A stretch of DNA of 64,000 nucleotides, taken from contig CAIWHK010000072.1 of the NCBI GenBank assembly GCA_903912525.1, positions 1 to 64,000 on the forward strand, given 5' to 3'. Below the pieces are notes generated by a model. The model saw only the letters and a program-made list of their open reading frames with translations, had not been told where the DNA came from and searched no databases. Every line of letters starts with the position of its first letter. Position 1 is the first letter of the stretch. This stretch comes from an uncultured bacterium. GTDB lineage: Bacteria; Krumholzibacteriota; Krumholzibacteriia; LZORAL124-64-63. Positions 33,414 to 40,857 of the stretch are shown here, one piece after another. Both the position numbers and the translations under genes were made by a program.

Positions 33414-34664
33414 TCACGGGCGGTGGAACTTCACGGTGGCGGCCGTCGAGCCGGCCTGCAGTACGGTCTTGTCCGCGGTGCGCTGCACGAAAGCGATCAC
33501 CGTGACGTTCGCCGGGTCGGCGGCGCCGCGGTTGAGCGTTACGTCGAAAGTGGCGGGCGTCCCGGCGACCAGCGCGCCCAGCGCCGGCGGCGCGTCGACG
33601 CGGTCGCGAAACACGTGATGGAACTCCGACTGCCCGTTCGTGCCCGGCGGCGTTGCGTACGTCACGAGGTCCTCGTAGAGGGCCACGTAGAGCGAGCAGC
33701 CGGTCAGGTCGACGTTGCGGAGCGGTGTCAGCGACACCGTGACGGGCACCGCGGCGCCGCCCGCCGGCGAGGCGTCGACATCCACCAGGAAGCCGGGATC
33801 GACATCCCAGCGGCCGGCGACGGCCGCGACCGGGCCGACCGGGTCCAGGGCGTCCGGTTGCGCGACGCCGTCGATGAGCAACAACGGCGTCGCCATCACC
33901 CAGTAGAACGTGTAGCGCTCGGCATTTTCGGTCGGGTTGGCCAGGTACATGGGGTCGGTGGGGTTCGGCCAGCTGACGCTGTACTCGACGAACAGCGCGC
34001 GGCCCGGGCCGTAGCCGTCGCGCGCGCACAGGCTCAGGAGGTTGCCCGCCGCCTGCGCACAGGTGCCGCAGTTGACGTTGCCGAAGCTCTCGAGCATGAC
34101 CGTGCGGCGCGAACGCAGTTGCAACTGCTGCGGCGTCACCTCGGCGACGGAGCCGTCGACGACGTCGACGGCCACGCTGGCCGGCACGCACAGCCAGGTG
34201 TCCAGTTCAAGCGAGATGTGTACCGTGCCGGACTGCAGGCCGGCCACTGTCGCCGGCGTCACTTTTCCCGAGTCCGTGCCATCGACCAGGATGCGCGCTC
34301 CGGCGGGCTCGCTCGTCACCTGCACTCCGGTCTGGAAAAGCGCGAAGTCGACCGCGACGTCGTCGAGGGGGCGCAGGTCGACCGGGATCACCTCAGGGTC
34401 GGCGTGCCACTCGGCCAGGGTGACGCTCACCTGGTGCGCCTCGGCGCTCACGCCCGTGAACGTGAACGGCGTCACCTGCCCGGTCTGTTGCCCGTCGATG
34501 AGGATCACGGCACCGGCCGGCGTAGAGCGGACGGTGAGTGTGGCCGGCTCGTAGCTTGGCGCAACGCGGCCGCAGCCGACACCGAGCAGGGCGACCAGCA
34601 CCAGTGCGGGAGCAAGGAGCCGGGCCGCGCTGGGCGCGTCCGGCGGGCGGCTCACGAGAGACAC
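33414..34664 (-). CDS. PEGA-domain lipoprotein with Omp28-like thioredoxin domain
   Basis: A 416-aa exported protein. The N-terminus ends in a lipobox-like LLGVGC (Cys31), so it is probably a lipoprotein. Two PEGA domains follow (about 39-107 and 112-182, with STPAGAVILIDGQQTGQVTP and SEPAGARILVDGTDSGKVTP). Then comes a domain like Omp28: ESFGNVNCGTCAQAAGNLLS fits the thioredoxin-fold segment with a C-G-x-C pair. It is the first gene of a minus-strand operon with the FlgD-tailed and TlpA-barrel genes, and a strong promoter lies 60-95 bp upstream. The GTG start at 34664 has GGAAAGGA upstream and a fitting signal peptide. The Omp28 assignment is by motif memory. Confidence 0.75.
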   Translation of the reverse strand: MSLVSRPPDAPSAARLLAPALVLVALLGVGCGRVAPSYEPATLTVRSTPAGAVILIDGQQTGQVTPFTFTGVSAEAHQVSVTLAEWHADPEVIPVDLRPLDDVAVDFALFQTGVQVTSEPAGARILVDGTDSGKVTPATVAGLQSGTVHISLELDTWLCVPASVAVDVVDGSVAEVTPQQLQLRSRRTVMLESFGNVNCGTCAQAAGNLLSLCARDGYGPGRALFVEYSVSWPNPTDPMYLANPTENAERYTFYWVMATPLLLIDGVAQPDALDPVGPVAAVAGRWDVDPGFLVDVDASPAGGAAVPVTVSLTPLRNVDLTGCSLYVALYEDLVTYATPPGTNGQSEFHHVFRDRVDAPPALGALVAGTPATFDVTLNRGAADPANVTVIAFVQRTADKTVLQAGSTAATVKFHRP

Positions 34665-34729
34665 GCGGGCGTCCTTTCCGGGGCGGGAAGGGTGGATCCG
34701 GGGCCGTCGGGGGCGACCGGACACTTTCA

Positions 34730-34759
34730 ATTATAACCGCCACCCTGGCGGCGGGTCAA
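34730..34759 (-). promoter_or_regulatory. Strong promoter of the PEGA/thioredoxin operon
   Basis: On the minus strand: TTGACC (34759-34754), an 18-bp spacer and a perfect TATAAT (34735-34730). The spacer contains an inverted repeat (CCGCC, 5 bases, GGCGG). Transcription would start about 58 nt before the GTG at 34664. Confidence 0.7.
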
Positions 34760-34938
34760 TCCGCCCCCGCCAGGGGGGGGATTTGCCCCTGCGGGCGCCC
34801 ATCCGTAGGTTCAGCGAGCCTCCCGGGCGGACAACACGGCGGTGGCTTCCCACCGCCCGGCCGGGCCCCGGACCGGGCCCGCGCACCTGTCGGAGCAATG
34901 TCGGGGTCCCGTTCCCGCCACCTGTCGGAGTGCCCGCC

Positions 34939-35547
34939 ATGCGCAAGATCACTGTCGCCTGCCTGCTGCTTCCCCTATTGCTGCCTGCTGTCCTCGCCTC
35001 GGCCGCCGCCGACCCCAACACGCTGGGGCTGTTCTACGACGCCACCGGCACGGTCGACCAGGTCTCCATCGGCGCCAACACGATGCAGGTGCTCTACCTC
35101 GTCCTGATGAACCCGGTGAACGACGACTACGAGGGAAGCACGCGCGACGTCGGCTATGTCTCGGGCTTCGAGTGCGGGCTGGTCCCGCCGTCGGGCGACC
35201 TGGTGCTGGGCGTCGACTTCCCGGCGATGGCGGTGAACGTGGGCTCGACGTCGAACCTGATCGTGGGCTACGGCACCGCGGTGCCGGTCAGCACGAGCCG
35301 CGCCGCCACGCTGGCCAGCGTGCGCGTGCTGACCTTCGGCAACAACCGTGAGGGCTATCGCCTGGCCCAGGCCTCGCCGCCGTCGCTGCAGGGTTCGCTG
35401 GCCTTTGTCGACGCCGAGGATCCCGGCGCCAACCTGGTGGCCATGATGCCGGTCAGCGGCGCGTTCGACCGCGCCGTGTTCTGCTTCGGCGACTGGAAGC
35501 TGCGTGAACAGGCCCCGTGGGGCGAGATCAAGAGCCTTTTTCGTTGA
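34939..35547 (+). CDS. Small secreted protein with WGEIKSLFR tail
   Basis: A 202-aa exported protein of unknown function. Residues 1-23 form a signal peptide (MRKITVACLLLPLLLPAVLA then SAAA). The mature part is strand-rich with no cysteine pair motif, and the C-terminus is WGEIKSLFR, resembling the WGRLRALYR end of the secreted protein at 3056-3673. The ATG at 34939 has GGAG 8 nt upstream. A 12-bp direct repeat including this ribosome-binding region (CACCTGTCGGAG) also occurs 35 bp upstream. The last 20 bp overlap the 3' end of fadD on the other strand. Confidence 0.75.
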   Translation: MRKITVACLLLPLLLPAVLASAAADPNTLGLFYDATGTVDQVSIGANTMQVLYLVLMNPVNDDYEGSTRDVGYVSGFECGLVPPSGDLVLGVDFPAMAVNVGSTSNLIVGYGTAVPVSTSRAATLASVRVLTFGNNREGYRLAQASPPSLQGSLAFVDAEDPGANLVAMMPVSGAFDRAVFCFGDWKLREQAPWGEIKSLFR

Positions 35548-37222
35548 CCGCCCGCGACCGCAACTCTGTCCGCAGCACCTTCATCATGCTGCTCTTGGGC
35601 AGGTCGGTGACGATGTCGAAGTGCCGCGGCACCTTGTAGGCCGACATCAACTTGCGGCAATGGTCGCGCAGCTCGTCCGCACTCACCGACATGCCCGGGC
35701 GCACCACGACGTACGAGCGCACGACCTCGCCGCGCTGCGCGTCGGGCACGCCGATGGTCGCCGCCTCGAGCACGGACGGGTGCGACAGCAGCACGCCGTC
35801 CACCTCGTCGGGGTACACGTTGCAGCCGTTGACGATGATCATGTCCTTCTTGCGGCCGACGATCGCGCAGTAGCCGTCCTCGTCGATGCGCGCCAGGTCG
35901 CCCGAATAGACCCAGCCGTCGCGCAGCGTCTGCGCCGTGTCCTCCGGCCGGTTCCAGTAACCCAGCATGACCTGCGGGCCGCGCAGGCAGAGCTCGCCCT
36001 CCTCACCGGGGCCCAGTTCGCGCGTGCCGGTCTCGATGTCGACGACCTTGTGGTCGGTGCCAGGCATCGGCACGCCGACGGTGCCCGGTTTGCGCACGCC
36101 GTTGAGCGGGTTGCCGTGCGTGACAGGCGAGGTCTCGGTCATGCCGAAGCCTTCGGTGATGCGCCCGCCGGTCAGCGACTCGAAGCGATTCAGTACTTCC
36201 ACCGGCAGCGGCGCCGAGCCCGAGAAGCAGCCCTTGATGCTGGTGATGTCGAGCTTCTCGATGTTCGGGTAGTTGTTGATCGCGATGTAGAGGGCCGGCA
36301 CGGCCGGGAACATCGACACGCGGTAGCGCCGGATGCTGGCCACCAGGTCGTCGATGTCGCGCGGGTTGGGGGCCAGCACGATCTGGAAACCCGCCATCAC
36401 CGGCCAGAGCATCGCCACGGTCATGCCGAACACGTGGAAGAAGGGCAGGCAGGCGATGGTGACCTCCTTGCCATCCACGGCCTCGTGGAACCACATGCCG
36501 CACTGCTGGGCGTTCACCGAGATGTTGCGGTGGGTGAGCATGGCGCCCTTCGAAACGCCGGTCGTGCCGCCGGTGTACTGCAGCAGGGCCACGTCATCGA
36601 GCCGCGGGTACGGGCCGTGGGCGATCGGCGCGTTCTGCTTCACGAGGTCGCGGAAGAAGTGGACCCCGGGCTCGGGTTTCACGCGCACGTACTGCCCGGT
36701 CTTCTTCAGCTTGAGCGGCGCCAGGACGCTGAGCGGGAACGGGAGGTACTCGGGGATCGAAGTGACCACCACGTGCTTGACCCCGGTCTTCGCCAGGATG
36801 CCGCGCAGCTTGCCTTCCCAAAGGTAGTCGAGCGTGACCACCACCGAGACGCCGGCGTCGTTGAACTGGTATTCGAGCTCGCGCTCGACGTAGAGCGGAT
36901 TGGTGTTCACGACCTGCGCGCCCAGGCGCAGCGTCGCGAAATAGGCGATCACCATCTGCGGCAGGTTGGGCAGCCACAGCGCGACGCGGCTGTCCCTGCC
37001 GACGCCCAGACCCGCCAGGCCGGCGGCGAAGCGGTCCACCTGGTCCTGCAGCTCGGCGTAGGTCAGCGTGCGGCCCTTGAACGTGACGGCGGGCCGCTGC
37101 GCCCATTTCACGGCTGAGGCGTCCAGGAACTCGACGACCGTCTGCTCGCGGAAGACCGGCTCGGCCGGCACGCCCTGTTCGTAGTGCTTCGTCCAGGGGC
37201 GGTAGGCAGCGGCGTCGGTCAT
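35528..37222 (-). CDS. fadD: Long-chain fatty acid--CoA ligase
   Basis: Activates fatty acids to acyl-CoA using ATP and CoA, feeding beta-oxidation. The 564-aa AMP-binding enzyme has the P-loop-like LLQYTGGTTGVSKGAMLTHR, the A5 motif EGFGMTETSPV and the A7/A8 region YSGDLARIDEDGYCAIVGRK, followed by DMIIVNGCNVYPDEVD. The C-terminus is consistent with the FadD family. The ATG at 37222 has GGAGGAA upstream. It is monocistronic here, away from the fadNAE operon 4 kb downstream. Medium-chain specificity is possible. Confidence 0.9.
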   Translation of the reverse strand: MTDAAAYRPWTKHYEQGVPAEPVFREQTVVEFLDASAVKWAQRPAVTFKGRTLTYAELQDQVDRFAAGLAGLGVGRDSRVALWLPNLPQMVIAYFATLRLGAQVVNTNPLYVERELEYQFNDAGVSVVVTLDYLWEGKLRGILAKTGVKHVVVTSIPEYLPFPLSVLAPLKLKKTGQYVRVKPEPGVHFFRDLVKQNAPIAHGPYPRLDDVALLQYTGGTTGVSKGAMLTHRNISVNAQQCGMWFHEAVDGKEVTIACLPFFHVFGMTVAMLWPVMAGFQIVLAPNPRDIDDLVASIRRYRVSMFPAVPALYIAINNYPNIEKLDITSIKGCFSGSAPLPVEVLNRFESLTGGRITEGFGMTETSPVTHGNPLNGVRKPGTVGVPMPGTDHKVVDIETGTRELGPGEEGELCLRGPQVMLGYWNRPEDTAQTLRDGWVYSGDLARIDEDGYCAIVGRKKDMIIVNGCNVYPDEVDGVLLSHPSVLEAATIGVPDAQRGEVVRSYVVVRPGMSVSADELRDHCRKLMSAYKVPRHFDIVTDLPKSSMMKVLRTELRSRAVNEKGS

Positions 37223-37437
37223 GGGATTCCTCCGGGGTGGTTGGGGCGCGATCCGGCATATTGGCAGGGATGATCGGGGCTCATCAAGCGCGAAATTCCC
37301 CCTAATCGGTTGCCGGTGGGTCCTTCACTCGCTGAGCTGTGTGCCGTAACGTGCCGGCGGACATCTAGATAGCCGAACTAACTGCCCAAACCGAGAATCT
37401 CGTCCCTTTTTCTTGAAACAATCCCCTTCCTGTTTGA

Positions 37438-37459
37438 GTATATTACATTACTAATACAC
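37438..37459 (+). promoter_or_regulatory. Inverted repeat, candidate GntR operator
   Basis: The 22-bp stretch contains GTATATTA and TAATACAC arms around six central bases (CATTAC region), an imperfect inverted repeat in AT-rich DNA 40 bp before the GntR-type start. YtrA-like regulators often bind such repeats in their own promoters. A TTGAAA at 37413 could be a -35, but spacing to a -10 is unclear. Confidence 0.45.
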
Positions 37460-37497
37460 TACGTCACGCCTGAACCCGACAGCAAGGAAGCGCGGCC

Positions 37498-37896
37498 GTG
37501 ATCCACATCGACCCGCGGGACGGAACGCCCATCTACCGCCAGATCATCGATCAGGTGAAACGGATGGTGCTGACCGGCGGACTCGGACCCGGCGAGCAGA
37601 TCGAGCCGGTGGCGAGCCTCGCCGCGCGCGTGCACGTCAACCCGATGACCGTCAGCAAGGCGTACAGCGCGCTGGTGGACGCGGGGGTGCTCGAACGCAG
37701 GCGCGGGGTGGGGCTGTTCGTGGCCGCGGCCGCCGGCAGCAGCACGCGCGACGACCGCGAGGACCTGCTCGACCGTGAACTGCGCAGCGCCGCGGCGCTG
37801 CTCGTGCAGATGGACATCGACGAGGATGAAGCTGCGCGCCGCCTCCAGGCGCAGATGCGTGACTTCCGCCATGAAGAGGGGATCGATCATGAGTGA
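37498..37896 (+). CDS. GntR-family regulator (YtrA-like)
   Basis: A 132-aa transcription regulator. Residues 1-70 are a GntR winged helix (signature RQIIDQVKRMVLTGGLGPGE, then HVNPMTVSKAYSALVDAGVL). Only about 60 residues follow it, as in the YtrA subfamily, whose members usually repress an adjacent ABC-transporter operon. The GTG start at 37498 has AAGGAAG upstream. The stop overlaps the ABC ATPase start by 8 bp, so the regulator and its likely target are one transcript. The signal it senses is unknown. Confidence 0.9.
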   Translation: MIHIDPRDGTPIYRQIIDQVKRMVLTGGLGPGEQIEPVASLAARVHVNPMTVSKAYSALVDAGVLERRRGVGLFVAAAAGSSTRDDREDLLDRELRSAAALLVQMDIDEDEAARRLQAQMRDFRHEEGIDHE

Positions 37897-38794
37897 ACAG
37901 CAGCCCATCGCCCGCCTGCGCGGGGTCAGCAAGCACTATGGTTCGACGCGCGCGCTGAACGACGTCAGCCTGGACATCATGCCGGGCACCATCGTCGGCG
38001 TGCTCGGGCCCAACGGCTCGGGCAAGACGACGCTGATGGGGCACCTGCCGGGCCTGCTGCTGCCCACGAGCGGCACGGTCGAAACCTTCGGCCAGTCGGC
38101 GGCGAAACTGGACGACGCGGCGCTCGGGCGCATCGGCTACGTCAGCCAGGAGCCGCGGCTCATGGACTGGCTGACCGTGGGCGAGACCGTGGCGTTCGTG
38201 CGATCGGGCCGCGCGACCTGGGACGAGGCGCTGTGCGCGCGCCTGCTGGTCGACTTCGAACTGGACCCGGGCAAGCGGGTCTCGGCGCTGTCGCCCGGCC
38301 TCAGGCAGCGGCTGGCGATCATCCTCGCGGTGGCGCCGCGGCCCGACCTGCTGCTGCTGGACGAGCCCGCCGCCTCGCTGGACCCGGTGGCGCGCAACGA
38401 CTTCCTGCGCCTGCTGATGGAGCTGATCCAGGACGGCGGCCGCACCATCCTGATCTCGTCGCACATCCTGGCCGACGTCGAGAAGGTGGTCGACACGGTG
38501 CTGGTCATCAACGGCGGGCAGGTGCACTGCCACCAGCCGCTCGACGAGCTGCGCGAGTCGTACCACCGCGTCGACCTCGAGGCGGTGGGCGCCGACCTGC
38601 CCGACCCGCTTCCGCTGCCCGGCCTGCTGACGGTGACGGGCGACCGCCGCCGGGCAATGGCGGTCTGCGGCCACGTGGCGCGGCGCGACGTCGAGGCGGC
38701 CGCGCGGGAGCTGGGCGTCGAGGCAAAGGTGCGCGGGCTGGCGTTCGAGGAGATCTACCGGCTGATCGCGACGGCGGACGGGAGGAAGGTATGA
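37889..38794 (+). CDS. ABC transporter ATP-binding protein
   Basis: A 301-aa ABC ATPase. It has Walker A GPNGSGKTT, a Q-loop (YVSQEP), an LSPGLRQR in place of the usual LSGGQ signature, Walker B LLLLDEPAAS and the H-loop SSHILADVE. About 90 residues of extra C-terminal domain follow. In YtrA-type operons such ATPases work with one or two membrane subunits in export or in stress response. The signature motif change (LSPG) is common in this ATPase class. It starts inside the GntR gene and overlaps the membrane gene by 4 bp (ATGA). Confidence 0.9.
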   Translation: MSEQQPIARLRGVSKHYGSTRALNDVSLDIMPGTIVGVLGPNGSGKTTLMGHLPGLLLPTSGTVETFGQSAAKLDDAALGRIGYVSQEPRLMDWLTVGETVAFVRSGRATWDEALCARLLVDFELDPGKRVSALSPGLRQRLAIILAVAPRPDLLLLDEPAASLDPVARNDFLRLLMELIQDGGRTILISSHILADVEKVVDTVLVINGGQVHCHQPLDELRESYHRVDLEAVGADLPDPLPLPGLLTVTGDRRRAMAVCGHVARRDVEAAARELGVEAKVRGLAFEEIYRLIATADGRKV

Positions 38795-40212
38795 GCTCGC
38801 TGGTGTTCAACACGATGTTCATGCTGCCGCGTCCAGGGCGGCTGTTGCTGCGGATCGGGTTCATCGTCGCTCTGCCGGTCGCCGTCGTGGTGTTTTCCTA
38901 CGTAAAGGCGCCGAACCTGATCCTGGGGCTGTTCGTGTCGCTGTTCGCCGTCCTCCAGGTGTCCTCGGCGTTGACGATCACGCAGAAGGAGATCCTTGCG
39001 ACCAGCCATTCGTTCTTCCACGAGAACATACGGCGTCGGTTGCTGTGCACCCAGTTGAGCTGGGCGTTCTGCGAGGCGGCTGTCGTGGCCCTGTTCATCG
39101 TCTTCGGGTTCCCGGAAGTCGGCGTCGCGGTGACGGCTTCGGCGATCGGCGCCGTGCTGAGCGTCCACGCACTGATGGCGCTGGCCACGCTGCGCCTGAC
39201 GTGGTCCTACCAGCTTCCGTTCTGGGTCTACTACCTGTTCTACGCAATTCCCTGGCTGATGCGCGCCGAACGGTCCGGGAAATTGTCCGGCCTCTTCAGT
39301 GCGCCGCAGTACTGGTTGGCGGGTGCGGTGGTCCTGTTCTGGGTGCTGGGCCGTTACATGCTGCGGGCCCAGTTGCATCGCCGGCTGTGCGGCACGATGG
39401 TCCTCGGAGCAGGTGACCTGCTGCGCCCTTCGCGCCTGAACGAGTACCGGCGCCAGGGCGACCAGCATCGACGCCCGGGACAGGGTCCGCGTTGGCGGCA
39501 GCAACTGGTCGGGAACCTGCTTGACCGCGCCGCCGAGGCGCAACGACGGGGGCGCGTCGTCGCCACGCGTGCCTGGCAGTTGCTGACGCTGGATGCGGCC
39601 GTGAACATCACGCCGCGTGTGCGGGTGCTGCTGATGATCGCCGTGATGACTGTCGCCTTCATGGTTTTCGCCGGCTATTACGACGGGAAGCCTCGCGACG
39701 GCCGCCTGGACCGATGGTTCGCCGGCATCATGTACCAGGCCGCGGCCGGGCCGTTCTTCAGCCTGTCGGTCGTGCTGCTTGCTGCGCCGCCGGGTGCCGT
39801 TTCGCGCCGCACCGCGTTTCGCGCGGAATTGACGGCGTTGGCCTGGTCCGCCATCGTTGCGCTGTCGGTGGCGCTGGCCATCGCCGTCGCGTACCGCATC
39901 ATGGCCGCCCTGATGCCTCCGATGCAATGGGGCGGCCAGGAACTGGTGTTCACGGCGCCCCGGATGCACGGCGTGTGGCTGGCGCCGCTGCTGGGTTCGC
40001 TGGCGTGGCTGGGCGTGGCCTTGCGGCCGCGTCCACAGTGCACGCTGACCAACATGATCCTCGGTCCCGGGTTCATCATCGGGCACGGCGTGTTGAGCGC
40101 GGTGCCGTACCGCATCTCGGCGCCGGCCGTGGTGGCGGTCTTGCTGGTAGCCTTCGGCGCGGCGTATGTGATCCGGCGGCGGTGGTGGGAGCAGGCAGAC
40201 ATCGCCCTGTGA
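38791..40212 (+). CDS. ABC transporter membrane subunit, predicted
   Basis: A 473-aa polytopic membrane protein with about ten hydrophobic segments, for example IGFIVALPVAVVVFSYV, LILGLFVSLFAVLQVSSALT, VLLMIAVMTVAFMVFAG and ISAPAVVAVLLVAFGAAYVI. A charged cytoplasmic loop (about 210-270, RRQGDQHRRPGQG) separates two halves. I do not recognise a named permease family; the role as the membrane partner of the ABC ATPase is inferred from overlap and order. It ends 37 bp before the SUI1 gene. Confidence 0.75.
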   Translation: MSSLVFNTMFMLPRPGRLLLRIGFIVALPVAVVVFSYVKAPNLILGLFVSLFAVLQVSSALTITQKEILATSHSFFHENIRRRLLCTQLSWAFCEAAVVALFIVFGFPEVGVAVTASAIGAVLSVHALMALATLRLTWSYQLPFWVYYLFYAIPWLMRAERSGKLSGLFSAPQYWLAGAVVLFWVLGRYMLRAQLHRRLCGTMVLGAGDLLRPSRLNEYRRQGDQHRRPGQGPRWRQQLVGNLLDRAAEAQRRGRVVATRAWQLLTLDAAVNITPRVRVLLMIAVMTVAFMVFAGYYDGKPRDGRLDRWFAGIMYQAAAGPFFSLSVVLLAAPPGAVSRRTAFRAELTALAWSAIVALSVALAIAVAYRIMAALMPPMQWGGQELVFTAPRMHGVWLAPLLGSLAWLGVALRPRPQCTLTNMILGPGFIIGHGVLSAVPYRISAPAVVAVLLVAFGAAYVIRRRWWEQADIAL

Positions 40213-40249
40213 CGTGTTTCAGGCGAACGAACGGGAAGGACGCAGTTAC

Positions 40250-40600
40250 ATGAGCCGCGACCGCAACCTCGTCTGGAGCAGCGACGGCGCCGACCTGTGC
40301 CCCGACTGCGGCGCCGTCCGCGCCGACTGCCGCTGCCGCGCCGCCGCCCGCGCGCCCGGCGACGGTGTCGTCCGCGTCGGCCGCGAGACCAAGGGCCGCA
40401 AGGGCGCCGGTGTGACCATCGTCACGGGCGTCCCCCTGGACGAGGCCGGCCTCAAGGAGCTGGCCGGCGACCTCAAGAAGGCCTGCGGTTCGGGCGGCAC
40501 GCTCAAGGACGGGATCATCGAGATCCAGGGCGAGCACCGCGACCGGTTGGTGGCGCTGCTGGAGAAGCGCGGGTACAAGGTCAAGCGCGTCGGCGGCTGA
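40250..40600 (+). CDS. yciH: SUI1/YciH-family translation initiation factor
   Basis: A 116-aa protein. An N-terminal cysteine cluster (LCPDCGAVRADCRC) could bind zinc. The SUI1 fold follows (about 45-116, GVTIVTGVPLDEAGLKELAG, KACGSGGTLKDGIIEIQG, ending RGYKVKRVGG). Bacterial YciH proteins resemble eIF1 and may influence start-codon selection or stress translation. The ATG at 40250 has GGAAGGA upstream. It stands alone with a hairpin downstream. Confidence 0.88.
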   Translation: MSRDRNLVWSSDGADLCPDCGAVRADCRCRAAARAPGDGVVRVGRETKGRKGAGVTIVTGVPLDEAGLKELAGDLKKACGSGGTLKDGIIEIQGEHRDRLVALLEKRGYKVKRVGG

Positions 40601-40626
40601 GCGTTCGCTGGCCGCCTGACTTTGTG

Positions 40627-40662
40627 GCGAAGGCCGCGCCCCGGGTGGAGCGCGGCCTTCGC
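40627..40662. terminator. Hairpin after yciH
   Basis: A 13-bp perfect stem (GCGAAGGCCGCGC with GCGCGGCCTTCGC) and a 10-nt loop, 26 bp past the yciH stop. There is no T tract, so termination strength is uncertain. Confidence 0.6.
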
Positions 40663-40667
40663 GCATC

Positions 40668-40780
40668 GCATGTAGTCTTTCGGCGATTGCTTGATCTATC
40701 AACCAATTCTGATGCCGAATCCAGCCGTTTCGAGCCGCAGAACTGGTTGATAGGTCAACCATCCGGCCCTCTGCACATGC
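40668..40780. repeat. 113-bp inverted-repeat element, copy 2
   Basis: Arms GCTTGATCTATCAACC and GGTTGATAGGTCAACC are flanked outside by GCATGTAG and CACATGC, so the ends are also inverted. The core of 75 bp aligns without gaps to copy 1 at 20875-20984. It lies between yciH and the end of fadE. Confidence 0.7.
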
Positions 40781-40857
40781 GCGCGCCCACCCGCCGCCCG
40801 GCACCCCGCTCCCGTGACGCCCGCTGGCAGGCTCGGCGCACCGGCAGAACCGGGACC

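Noticed and set aside
37223-37497. A classic -35/-10 promoter for the GntR operon
   Set aside because: TTGAAA at 37413 has no -10 at acceptable spacing, so I report only the inverted repeat.
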